64,000 nt of DNA from Crossaster papposus (Eukaryota > Echinodermata > Asteroidea > Velatida > Solasteridae). The stretch lies in NCBI GenBank assembly GCA_037893245.1, contig JBAIAA010000742.1:62001-126000 (forward strand). Reading direction: 5' to 3'. Of this stretch, positions 21,701 through 30,969 are shown one piece after another (the first letter of the stretch is position 1; each line of letters starts with the position of its first letter). Both the position numbers and the translations under genes were made by a program. The notes below the pieces were generated by a model. It did not search any database, was not told the origin of the DNA, and was given only the letters and a program-made list of their open reading frames with translations.

Positions 21701-22170
21701 GTATATAGGAATTAGCCAGTTGTTTCAAGTTAGACAGGTTAACTCCACGATTACGGTGACAATGAGCCCAGTGATGGACATTTCTGTCTGTTATAATGGG
21801 GGAAATAGAAGTCTGCCGTTTGGCAAATGCTCGATGGGTTTCACTGCAGGCTGTTGTCTGTGGCACATGAAAGCCAGAACCTGGGTTACAAGTTGGGATA
21901 CGTCGACGACGACGGCCTGCTCTGTTTCCTCTATGTGTTTTGTGATGATAGCTTAGTTTACTCATGGAGGGAGAAACATTACAAATTCCAAGGCAATGTA
22001 TTGTGTTCAGTACTGTAGGTGACAAGACATGTTTAGTAGGCAAAGTCTTTGATATTTGGACAAGTTTATCACGGGTGTAGGTGATGGCTGTAGATTTAGA
22101 AGCTGTTATTGGAGTTAAGTCTGGTCCAGGATTAATTGAAATTACGGTGGTTTAGTCTAACCATGAAATG
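18743..22170 (-). mobile_element. CR1/L2-like LINE retrotransposon
   Basis: Non-LTR retrotransposon. It has one large frame (18840-21965) for an endonuclease-reverse transcriptase and a short 3' UTR of about 97 bp, whose last part reads TGTAAAGCGTTCTAAATGCC. It ends in an (ATT) microsatellite (18743-18763), the usual 3' end of L2/CR1-type elements. The 5' boundary near 22170 is a guess. No gag-like first frame is visible, so the copy may be 5' truncated. No target duplication was found. Confidence 0.8.
18840..21965 (-). CDS. LINE endonuclease-reverse transcriptase (CR1/L2-like)
   Basis: Single frame of 1041 residues from the first ATG at 21965; the frame is open to 22043 but without ATG. It nicks target DNA and copies the element RNA into the genome by target-primed reverse transcription. 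Residues about 93-314 form the exonuclease-endonuclease-phosphatase fold, with catalytic LTETW, VGDLN and LSDHH. Residues about 575-830 form the reverse transcriptase, with NYRPVS, LDMSAAFDTVDH, GVPQGSVLGPL and the catalytic YADDTQLY. The C-terminal part has the conserved LHWLPISKRILFK and AWNGLP segments seen in these elements. No stop or frameshift is present, so this copy looks young. The N-terminal 90 residues are basic and not recognised. Clade assignment (L2/CR1 group) is by motif style only. Confidence 0.93.
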   Translation of the reverse strand: MSKLSYHHKTHRGNRAGRRRRRIPTCNPGSGFHVPQTTACSETHRAFAKRQTSISPIITDRNVHHWAHCHRNRGVNLSNLKQLANSYIPPPTSLNACLWNIHSAANKSVQIADYVEEHDIDLLILTETWLRDNDTVIIGELTPPGYSYLNVPRPSGTRGGGIGIVSKTFLKLRQIPQERHTTYFESVCATDSAKHLNLVAIYRPPPSPANGFTTSDFLNEFDCFVDDISLCPGKLLLVGDLNIYWDDQNRSDVKQYASIISCANLQQHIGTPTHQHGHILDHVLSCPDDNLVSDCSVHQNLLSDHHSVLFKVNLPKPLPQRIKQTVRNYKTINAEQFSETLNRKLNPVPAMNNVDDLFSWYISETSESIDQFAPSSIRTRSIRTRMPWYNDHVHVARRERRRAERKWQQTRTDEDRDLFVTKNNEVKTCILKAKQSYFSNKLSNADNKTVFSTVNILLNKQSKHLPAHDDPKELSKKFSKFFVSKIRKIRDGLESNVREAGLNGNLPDDTYPSICTPMTNVHTFTEEAVMRVISKSSNASCLLDPQPTWLLKEHIRHHLPALTAIVNASLTSGVFPKSAHHAVVTPLLKKPSLDEDNLQNYRPVSNLMHSAKIIEKCAAVQLIQHLNTNKLTDPLQSAYKAMHSTESALIKVTKDIISEMDSKRVVLMVLLDMSAAFDTVDHNILLSRLEKRFAVSGVALKWVASYLQGWLSQVNIGGHLSDPSVADFGVPQGSVLGPLTFTTYIAPVGEIARKHNIDYHIYADDTQLYTSFNPRVPGDLEASLTTLNACISEIRSWMSVNYLKLNDSKTEFFVAGSTYSLRLLPPLKLTIGTSNIKPSDVIRNLGVFFNSTMSFSNHVNRLRQTINFQIKNLWRIRRFIDIDTSHHVARALITSRLDYCNALFTHLSSKDTTRLQRLQNSAARAVYAVGRRVEVAPLLNELHWLPISKRILFKVLLYVFKCLNNHAPLYLSDYFTKYAPARPLRSSMDSTRLTMPKVSNSVFAEKRFNIIAVKAWNGLPSAIRAAQSVDSFKKLLKSYLF

Positions 22171-22923
22171 AAAACATGGTAAATTCCTCCTATCTAAAAA
22201 AAACCGACAGCATTTACATCATAGGCGCAATGATATTACAGGATACTTGATCCGGTTATTTGTTCACAATCGAGTAGAACATTTCGCGATGTTTTGACAA
22301 CTCCATTGGCGAATGTCTGCAGAAAGTGTCCATTTTACCTTTCAAGTGTCATATCGTATTGATACAAGAAACGTTGGTCATTCTCGCGTTCAATTCCAGG
22401 TAAATATATTCTCGAAGCCCTGTCATGTTTAGCACGCAAGAATAACAAAGTCTCTATTTTCAGCGCCATTTTGTGTTTTTTGTAAGACAACGACTGTTTG
22501 TGTTGATATGCTGATAAGGCGTTCGATTATATACCGCGCGGTTTATATTCTTAGATGGGATTGAATTCGCTAGAAATTCTATATGCAAGTGAGATTTTTT
22601 ACATACAGGGACGTTGTCATCGTAAGACAAGCTTCGCCTATAAGTGAATAGGGCGAAGGGCCGCGAGCGCATAGGGAAACATTATGAAAATAGCAAGAAC
22701 ATAGGTAGCGATACACGGGAGGGCAAGGCGGGGGTAGTCCAGGACGGAAATCAATGGACGATGTAACGAAACTCGACATCCTGAAAACTGATACGAGAGC
22801 CGAATGAATCGGACAGGACGCGAAGTGACAGCCGACTCCTCGCATTGATAAACACAACGGCAAACACACTATGCTGTTCAAAAGAACAAGAATATTGACA
22901 ATTTGGGAAACCGCCAACTTAAA
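22171..22923. other. Unassigned DNA
   Basis: Short frames only. No gene supported. Confidence 0.4.
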
Positions 22924-22924
22924 G

Positions 22925-22996
22925 GGCAATATAGCTCAGTTGGTAGAGCGCCGGTCCGGTATTCCGGAGGTCGCAGGTTCGAAGCCCACCTTGCCA
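22925..22996 (+). repeat. tRNA-like SINE head, family S1 copy 1
   Basis: A 72-nt tRNA-like sequence with A box TAGCTCAGTTGG, a GCTC/GAGC D stem and B box GGTTCGAAGCC. The putative anticodon loop lacks the invariant U33, and the T stem and acceptor stem have mismatches. Flanks on both sides (GACAATTTGGGA.ACC upstream, TTCACTTTG downstream) recur at the copy 300 bp away, so this is probably a SINE or a duplicated tRNA pseudogene. Confidence 0.6.
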
Positions 22997-23230
22997 ATTT
23001 CTGTGTTCACTTTGAAATGTATGCAAATTTACCTAGTCAGTTTTCCTTGTTGTTTATTTGTGTATAACATAAAAAGTCGTATCCTTATTAAGTGATCCCC
23101 ACAATGTCGCTTCCCAGGTTGTATCGTAAAATTGGGCGGGATCCCTGTCCACACGGAATTCTGGTGTTTATGACTTCTGACTAGCGCCCTCTAACGAAGA
23201 TACGGACAATTTGGGAGACCACCAACATAG

Positions 23231-23294
23231 GGCAAGATAGCTCAGTTGATAGAGCGCCGGCCCGGTATTCCGGAGGTCGCAGGTTCGAGTGCCA
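23231..23294 (+). repeat. tRNA-like SINE head, family S1 copy 2
   Basis: Matches the copy at 22925 (TAGCTCAGTTGATAGAGCG, TATTCCGGAGGTCGCAGG, GGTTCGAG). It is missing about eight bases in the 3' acceptor region, so it cannot fold as a tRNA. The flanks are homologous to those of copy 1. Confidence 0.65.
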
Positions 23295-23395
23295 ATGTCT
23301 TTGTTCACTTTGTTCATTTTATATTGCACACATTCACCCAAATACAAATATTACAGAAACAAATAAAAAACAAAATTCGCTTTAAAGGTCGTATA

Positions 23396-23745
23396 CACCA
23401 TTGGTAATTGCTTGAATTATCATGAATGGGTAGATTTGGGGTGTTGTATTTTATAGTAAATATCGTTTAACTGACCTTTCCGAAGTTTAACAATCATGGA
23501 TGCCGAGAAAATCACGAAAAACAGCGTTTGTTTTCAACCGGCGTCGAGCAGTTATTCTTATGTTATCTTTGTTTTTTTGCAATCGCCGTCCGAAATAATG
23601 TTAATTTTTTAGACCAATTACAGGATATCTAGCGCAATCATTTTGCTGGATGCCTAGAATCATTATTTACTTTTAAATGAGTAAGATATTTTTTAATAAT
23701 TCGGTAGTAAATATTTTCGATATTTGCAAATGGTGTATCCTACCT
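23396..23745 (+). mobile_element. Family 1 MITE copy
   Basis: TTAA at 23392-23395 and 23746-23749. End B left (AGGTCGTATACACCATTGG), end A right (AATGGTGTATCCTACCT). Short internal deletion after CAATCGCCGTCCG. Confidence 0.88.
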
Positions 23746-23749
23746 TTAA

Positions 23750-24495
23750 AACCCACAATCCCATGCTACTTTTGTTTTACACGCGCAACCATTTTTTCTT
23801 TCTTTTTCTGATGAGCTTAACAGATGTCTAATTTAAAATAATGTGTCGATGTTAACATTAGACCCCTAGACAATAATATTGAGCATTCAGTCAAAATAAA
23901 TGTCACGGAATAATAAATACAAAATGAACGTAAGTTATGTTCGCCTATGCCTAAAAAAAACGGCGACGGATAATCGAGTGTTAGGCCTATACGTGCGTCT
24001 GCATGTAATCCATTATGCCCCCCCTCCCATTCTTCATTTGCCATGTACAGAATAGTACAACGCGCATACAAACTCGGTCGCGCAGCGACCGAGGCATATT
24101 CAAATTAGCTCCTACCTATACTGTCCCAGGCGGGTTCAATGCAACAAGGCGAAACAAACAAAAAGTGGTTGACATTTAGAGGTAGTAGCGCCCAGGAGAT
24201 ATCAGTTCCTTCCGTCCGTGAACTGACGGCCGGACAAGCCGGCATCGCGCGCGCCGTTGACTTTAAGTCCTGTGGTTCGCGAAGGAACTTGAAGTAAACA
24301 TCACCGGTGCCGCTTCGGGCTTTGTTTTTGTTTCTTTCTCTGAACTCCAAACAAGCACGACGGACGTTTATAATGGTTATTGGCGATTCGATCCCGGTTT
24401 TTGTTGTTGACCTTTATATTGACATTGACTGTTGGCGTTTCGTTTTGTTTTACTAGACATTATGTTCACAACATATTTGTTTATTATTCGTATAC
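23750..24495. other. Unassigned DNA
   Basis: A short CpG-rich patch around 24230-24265 has no gene attached that I can see. A run of ACATACAT repeats follows at 24497-24545. Confidence 0.35.
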
Positions 24496-24540
24496 AACAT
24501 ACATACATACACTGTACATACATACACCCCTACATACATA

Positions 24541-24890
24541 CATGTATTCGCGTTTTTGTATCACTGTGGAGACATGGCTTTGTTCTCGTGTACAAAATGG
24601 TTAGAAAGTCGAGCACGTTTTTCAAAATGCTCCCATTTTAACCATAATTGTTTTCCTGGGTTGAAATTTCGACCCAATATACCCTATATTATACCCTAAC
24701 CCAAACAATAACCCTAACCCACATTCTAATCCTAGTTTTTAAGTAATTTAAGTAAAATCCAAAAATCTAATTCGTGAAATTCCCAGTGGAGACCTATTCA
24801 TCTACAGAAATTGTTACCCTCCGGAGACGTTTTGTCTCCATTGTACACATTGTGTTCATGTCTCCAGAGGGTACCGTATTTCGCACCACG
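24541..24890 (+). repeat. Dispersed ~350-bp repeat, copy 1
   Basis: Runs from ACATGTATTCGCGTTTTTGT through GTGGAGACATGGC, an ACCCTAACCC-like segment and GAGACCTATTCATCTA to GAGGGTACCGTATTTCG. An inverted copy lies at 30466-30814. Clear inverted termini were not identified, so the element class is unknown. Confidence 0.75.
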
Positions 24891-25078
24891 TTTGTTTATG
24901 GTGTAAATCGAGGAGTTTTCTTTGTTCCTCTCGAAAATTTCCTTTGTTTGTACTCTAACTTTTTCCGACGGCTCTCATTGGTTTTGTACACAAATCTCAA
25001 TCGAGAACGTCCTCGATTCTAACCCTAACCTCAATTCACCTTTGTGTCGCCAGGTATGTGTCCTCCATTTACACTTAA

Positions 25079-25392
25079 AGGTAGGATACACCGTTTGCAG
25101 ATATCGAAGAAAAAAATTACTACCGACTTATTAGAAAATATCTTACTTATTTGAAAGTAAATAATGATCGTATATAGGCATCTAGCAAAATGATTGCGCT
25201 AGATATCCTGTAATTGTTCCGAAATTTTGAATTGTATATAAACAAAATTACGATCGTCGGACGGCGATCGCGAAATAAAAATCTAAGAACAACATAAGAA
25301 TAACTGCCTGACGCTGGTTAAAAACGAACGCCGTTTTTCTTGCTTTTCTCAGTATCCATGATTGTAAAACGACATTTAGGCCTACTATAAAA
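25079..25392 (-). mobile_element. Family 1 MITE, end B lost
   Basis: TTAA at 25075-25078 followed by end A (AGGTAGGATACACCGTTTGC). The copy stops inside the CATGATTGTAAAACG segment, before end B. Confidence 0.75.
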
Positions 25393-26309
25393 AAATAAAA
25401 AAAATCATTAAAAATTATTTGTGATAAAATAATTACAATCTATCTAAAATCTGTTATTTAAATTCACTTTTTAAACCTAATTATTTTTTTATTTTTTTTA
25501 AGAATTCCTGGAATATTACGAATTCATTCACAACACGGCATCGGGTCCGTGAAGCGATTATTTTACGCCGAACCAAAGATGCGCATTCTGACATGGAATT
25601 ATTCCGTTCGTGGCGCGGTACAAGGTCCATTATGCTAAGGTAAGACGGAAAAGCAATATTGCTCTGTCAAAATGTTGGCATGGGCACTAAAGAATAAATA
25701 GTCGTACGCCCTGCATACATGTCAGTAGATCACATGCAGTATGCGCAGCCTCGGCCTTGTACCCCGGCGTAGCTCTGGGCTCGTATGATTATGGTAATCG
25801 CGCGCTTAACGTGCCGTTGACAGCTATATCCTTTTGCTCCATCCATCCAGGGGTGTGTACAGCTACAGACGCCGGAAGGCAGCAAGCATGTAGACTCCAT
25901 GCATCCAGGGTTTATTGACGTCACCACACGATTCGCTACGCGTTTGCCTTCGGTGCCAAATTGATTGGACTGTATACCCGTTCTATTTTTTTTCAGTGTT
26001 TACTTCTGTTGCTGTGACACTGACTTGATCGGCTTTAAAAGTTCATTTCCTTCTAGCTAAATTGTCTTGTGTTTACATGAAAGGAAACGGCGCTGTTTCA
26101 ATGAACATTCCACTGCGCGTTAAACTAAACCCAATTACTGTTACAATTGCCCAAAAGACAGTTTCCTTTTACGAACCCTCAAATTAAACTACTCGATCTG
26201 TTTTATATTTAAAATCCCCTTTCTAATTTTGCGTTAAATTTTGTGTAAAAATAAAGGTCAACGAGCACATATTGCTAAAGATTAGCGTTCAAAATAGACG
26301 TACTGGTTT
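25393..26309. other. Unassigned DNA
   Basis: AT-rich then mixed. No gene or repeat supported. Confidence 0.4.
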
Positions 26310-26490
26310 TTGGAGTAGGAGTGAGTTTGTATTGGCACTCAAATAGTGGACGTGGAACAATAGAGGAAAATGGTCCACGGTTGACAGAAAGTCCACGATT
26401 GAAAATCGTGTACAAAACGTATGGCAGGCCTTCCAAAGAAGTTAGGAGTACAAACAAATAAGGGACACTATGAAATCCACGATAGAAATT
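26310..26490 (+). repeat. Dispersed repeat with GTGGACGTGGAACAATAG, copy 1
   Basis: Corresponds to 26985-27165 in the same orientation: GTGGACGTGGAACAATAGAG, GTCCACG.TTGACAGAA, AGTACAAACAAA and GGGACA. Contains several GTCCAC/GTGGAC inverted pairs. Confidence 0.7.
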
Positions 26491-26984
26491 TAAACTACCC
26501 ATTCCTTGCTCATTTTACTCATTTAGTTGCTCAATTTGTTTAGCCTCACCGCCCGCTTCTTTTGGGGGGCCGCCTCTTTTTTTCTTTTTTTTCCTTTTGA
26601 AAAAAATGATACATTTGAAAATGTTGGTCTTTTGTTTTTTTTTTGTTTTTTTTTTTAATTATTTTTTAAAAGATAATAAAATTTTAAGATCGTATTTCAG
26701 ACTTTAGCATCACTATATTTTTTCTAATAGGAAGGCTAGGGTGTGACGTGTAGTCGTGTACGGTGCATACATGATCGACACACATGAATTTTGATTTGTA
26801 ATCGTGGGTGAACCATGTTTTAATTTTAAATTGGAAGATACGGTGTGACATGTTCACTACATGACTCGAATTAAGATGTGTTGGGCGGCCATTTAAAAAA
26901 AGAAGAAAAAAAGGGCCTCCTCCTTCCTTTTTAAAAAAAGGCATGACGCTAAACATGTTTTTTTTTTATTTGGCCTAACTCGTT
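26491..26984. other. Unassigned, T-rich low-complexity DNA
   Basis: T-rich tracts at 26575-26660. No coding sequence supported. Confidence 0.45.
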
Positions 26985-27165
26985 TCACCTGTGTGAGTTT
27001 GTGTCCGCATTCGCAGTGTGGACGTGGAACAATAGAGGACAATAGGGTCCACGATTGACAGAAGGTCCACGGTAGAAATTGTGCACAAAACCTTTTGGCG
27101 GCCTTCCAAAAAAACATTAGTAGTACAAACAAAAGAGGGACAATAGGGGTCCACGATAAAAGGTG
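26985..27165 (+). repeat. Dispersed repeat with GTGGACGTGGAACAATAG, copy 2
   Basis: Second copy of the repeat at 26310-26490, with a further cluster of GTCCAC and GTGGAC motifs continuing to 27260. Confidence 0.7.
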
Positions 27166-27260
27166 GGTTAGTATTTCCTACGTACTGCGGACCTCCAATC
27201 ACAATTGACGTCCACAGTATGCGGGACGAGGTTACGGTCTGTGGACTTGGACAGGTCCAC

Positions 27261-28470
27261 AGTCTGTTTTTCCCTCTAAATGAGCTTTAGATGAAAAACG
27301 GGTTAGGGTTATATTATTGAAAAAGTAAGAGGAACAGCTGAGAGGCCCAGAATCAAAATTTTAGGTTAAATTTGTTTTGGGGAAGCGAGAAAAATGAGTA
27401 TTTAGTCAACGTTTTCTTAACTATACACGAAGACAAAGAAATGTTCAAAGTATTATGGGAGGTATTGATGTGAGATAAACGCATGCTAGAGTGCGTTCGA
27501 TTACCTGTCCCGCGCCTCGTACTTGAAGCCTTCGAATGTATAATTTAGATGCCGCTCGAATCCAGACGTCCGTATGAAGATTTAACCTTTTCATCGCTTA
27601 AAAGGCTGAACGGACCGAAGCGAGAAACGAACGAGCCTACTTTTGTTGTCTTGTTGTATCTGAATGAAGGAACTCCACCGCTGAGGCATATCATTTTGCG
27701 CGCCATTATTAAATCAACATTTCACCAGAGAAGAGAGAAGGGGGGGGGGGGGAGGGGGGGTTGCAAATGCGATGATCCACTGACGCGTACACATGTGTAA
27801 TTTTATGCGGCCATATCACGGCGTTTCATGAAACAGGACTTATTCGTTTCTGCTATGGGTGGCGTTTTATACAGTGTGTCGAACAAAAATACAAACATAA
27901 TATAACGAAATGTCACACATAAAATGTGTTATCAACGTACGTTAGATGAAATACAGGTATGGTTTGAAAGATACACCTTTCCACTTTAAAATGAAATATA
28001 AAACGTGGAAATCTGACAAAAATTGACAGAGTAAGGAGTAATTTCCCAAGAGGGGTCAAATTGATCGTGGGACCAATTTGTCAATTTTAGGCATTGGTAC
28101 AATGGTAGCCTACTTGCTTATGTTTATGAAATTACATGTACCGGGCAAAAACTGTTTTTTTTGCGAGAAAACAAAAGTCATGTTTGCAAACTATAGTTCG
28201 TGAATTGCCATTACGACCGAGGATTCCCTATTGTGTTTTCCTTTATTCCTTTACTGAAACCTAACCCCATTGCTTTGCGCTTATCTTGCCGATCGAGGAC
28301 AAAGAAACCGTCCTTTGAGGATCTTTTGTTCCCTTTGTTTTCCTTTGTTTTTTCGATCCTCGATCGCAAAAGGAAACAGGCACATGTTTACATGCTAAAC
28401 ATGCTTGAGAATAATGATGGGTATAGTGTTTAGCCATTAAACATTGCTGTTTAGGAATTGGACATTACCA
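27261..28470. other. Unassigned DNA
   Basis: Poly(G) run at 27740-27767. Scattered short frames, none with recognisable domains. Confidence 0.4.
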
Positions 28471-28473
28471 GCG

Positions 28474-28665
28474 GTAAGTTTTACAATCATGGATGCCGAG
28501 GAAAGCAACAAAAATGGCGTTAGTTTTCAACCGGCTTCTTACATTGTTCATAGTTTTTCTCGCGATCGCCCTCCGGAAATCTAGCGCAATCATTTTGCAA
28601 GATATTTCTTAATAATTCAGTAGTAAAATGTTTCGATATTTGCAAAATTTGCATTCCTACATTTA
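28474..28665 (+). mobile_element. Family 1 relic, decayed
   Basis: Retains AAGTTTTACAATCATGGATG, TTTTCAACCGGC, TCTAGCGCAATCATTTTGC and TAATAATTCAGTAGTAAA in family 1 order, but with deletions and no termini. Confidence 0.7.
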
Positions 28666-28859
28666 ATTAACGAACACCGATTGAACAATTTAAGAAAAAA
28701 CTACCCTCGCCCCGTGGAATATTGAAAGTCAAGTGCTGACTGTAATCAGGACGTGGAAATTAAGTTAAAGCTTTTTATGAAGGCCGGTTTAAAAGCAAAA
28801 CCTTACACCGTACACTGCGCTATAGTTTACAGTACTTATAATTGCAATAAATACCTTAA

Positions 28860-29445
28860 CTATGGTTTCACCTTTCAAAATCTGCTTACTGGGCAAAATG
28901 GATATAAAAAAGTATGAACCTTTCAAAACGCTCCAGAATAAGTTGCTACTGCACTACCACACCTTTCAATACCTTTTGAAAGGAATTGAAAGATATAAAA
29001 ACTGGGCTATGGTATACCCTATGATAAAGGTATGGGAAGTCTATCAGAAAACGGCCAGACCTTCCAAAACCTTGCGAAAGAAAATGAAAGGTGGAGCTAT
29101 TGCTCAACCAAATATCAGTACAGTTGCTATGCATACAACCTTTTGAAATGTTTTGAAAGGTAGAATTACTCCCCAGCACATTATATAGAATATCTCTCAC
29201 AGAAAACAGCTAAACATTTCAAAACATTTCAACTTTTATTTGGTATGGTATGCCCCTATGATAAAGGTATGGGAAGTCTATCAGAAAACGGCCAGACTTT
29301 CCAAAACCTCACACCAGTTTGTTCAGAGAGTTGTTTTACCTTTCAAAATCTTTCATAGGTTTCTTTTGTCAGACAGCTTTCTCACCTTTCAAAACCTCTT
29401 AGTCCAGGAAACTTGAAAGGTTTTGAAAGGTCTGACAGCTCTATG
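28860..29445. repeat. Repeat region rich in CCTTTCAAAA inverted motifs
   Basis: ACCTTTCAAAATCTGC at the left and GAAAGGTTTTGAAAGGT at the right are inverted relative to each other, with many internal copies. A segment containing CCCTATGATAAAGGTATGGG, AAGTCTATCAGAAAACGGCC and AGAC occurs twice in direct orientation (about 29020-29066 and 29253-29311). Possibly a MITE with an internal duplication. Confidence 0.55.
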
Positions 29446-30465
29446 GTAAATGCACGGTATATAAGAGGATTAAACAGCCGGGGGTTTAATACAGATTAAT
29501 GCCTCTGCTAGTTTCGTTAGATTGATTGAAATTCTGTCTGGCAAAAACCAAAATGATATACAGAATCGGAGGAAGTTTAACTTGAAGTAAAAACATTTTT
29601 CTCTCGCTCAAATTTCTGCCAAAACAAATATGGGTGACATTTAAATTTTAAATGTCTACCGAGAAAAATGAATAAAATAAATAAAATATAAAGCTGACCT
29701 AGTACACCGAGGGACCAGTAATTGCCACTATTTTATATATTATTCACTGCCTTGTCGATAACGGCCTTCGTATATTTTAAATATTTATTCAGCACAAGAT
29801 ATTCAAGTTCTTCGTCAGGAAAATGACGAAAATCTAGTAATGTTACTGAGACTGGTTCCGTAAAGATTACATGCCACAGACTATACATGTCTACGAGGCG
29901 GGTTCCAGAGGGAACTTTTGGTGCTACCAGAAAAGACTACTGCCCGGTAGCGAGCTGGATACTCACCGGAATGCCGTCACATGACAGCGTATCATTTTAA
30001 CTTCCCGGACGCGCGCGCGGCGGACGCGGAATCGGCTAACGACGCGCTCCAATTTTCTCATGAATATTTATGAAATGTAGTAATCGCATAATTTGTAAGA
30101 ACTTAGGCGTAAAACCAGCCGTGACGATGTTGACTCGCCAATCATGCGTGACCTTTAAAGCTCGTGTACTAACAATACTGCTGGTATTTTGTACTGTATT
30201 ATTACGCAGTTGCGTGGTTGAAATATAATTAATGAAGTATGCAATTGTTGACTTCCATGAAACTGGTGATAACGACATATATACCCAGCACGATATGTGG
30301 CAGAGGGGTAAAGTACCCCCCTCTTATCCCTATACTTTATACTCACTCAACACTATTGTAACCTAACCCACCCCCCCCTTGAAACCTAAAAGGAATTCCT
30401 GAGATTCCGGGAACACAATGGTCAACACAAAAGAGGGGGGTTTTCTCTGCCATATATCGTGCTTC
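29446..30465. other. Unassigned DNA with CpG-rich patch
   Basis: GCGCGCGCGGCGGACGCGG at about 30010-30028 is the most CpG-dense point between the LINE and the exon at 30970. A promoter for that gene could be here, but the sequence does not prove it. Confidence 0.3.
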
Positions 30466-30814
30466 ATATGTCGAAATACGGTACCCTCTGGAGACTTGAA
30501 CACAATGGGGACAATGGGAGTGAAAAGATCTCCAAAGGGTAATTTCTATAGATGAATAGGTCTCCTCTGGGAATTTCACGAATTCGATTTTTGGATTGTA
30601 CCTAGATTACTCAAAAACTAGGGTTAGAATGTGGGTTAGGGTTAGTGTTTGGGTTAGGGTATAATATAGGGTATATTGGGTCGAAAATTCAACCCAGGAA
30701 AATAATTGTGGTTAAAATTTGGAGCATTTTGAAAAACGTGCTCGACTTACTAACCATTTTGTACACGAGAACAAAGCCATGTCTCCACAGTGATACAAAA
30801 ACGCGAATACATGT
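30466..30814 (-). repeat. Dispersed ~350-bp repeat, copy 2 (inverted)
   Basis: Reverse complement of 24541-24890 along its whole length with scattered changes, including the GGGTTAGGGTTAG-like segment at 30640. It ends about 150 bp before the splice acceptor of the coding exon. Confidence 0.75.
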
Positions 30815-30969
30815 TTTAAAATAGTTTCATTGTGTACATTTCGAACGATCTCTAATTTCTGGTTTTTTCGTATTGTTTATTGCTTCTGGAGTATTGACTC
30901 ATTAAATAGCTTCCTTGCTTTGACTTCTAATTGAATAACTCGGTGTTTTGTTTATATTCGTGGTTGCAG

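Noticed and set aside
19920..21956. Plus-strand frames over the LINE
   Set aside because: Shadows of the strongly supported minus-strand endonuclease-reverse transcriptase frame.
22925..22996. Functional tRNA gene
   Set aside because: The position expected to be U33 is C, and the T stem and acceptor stem have mismatches. The homologous flanks of the second copy argue for a SINE or pseudogene.
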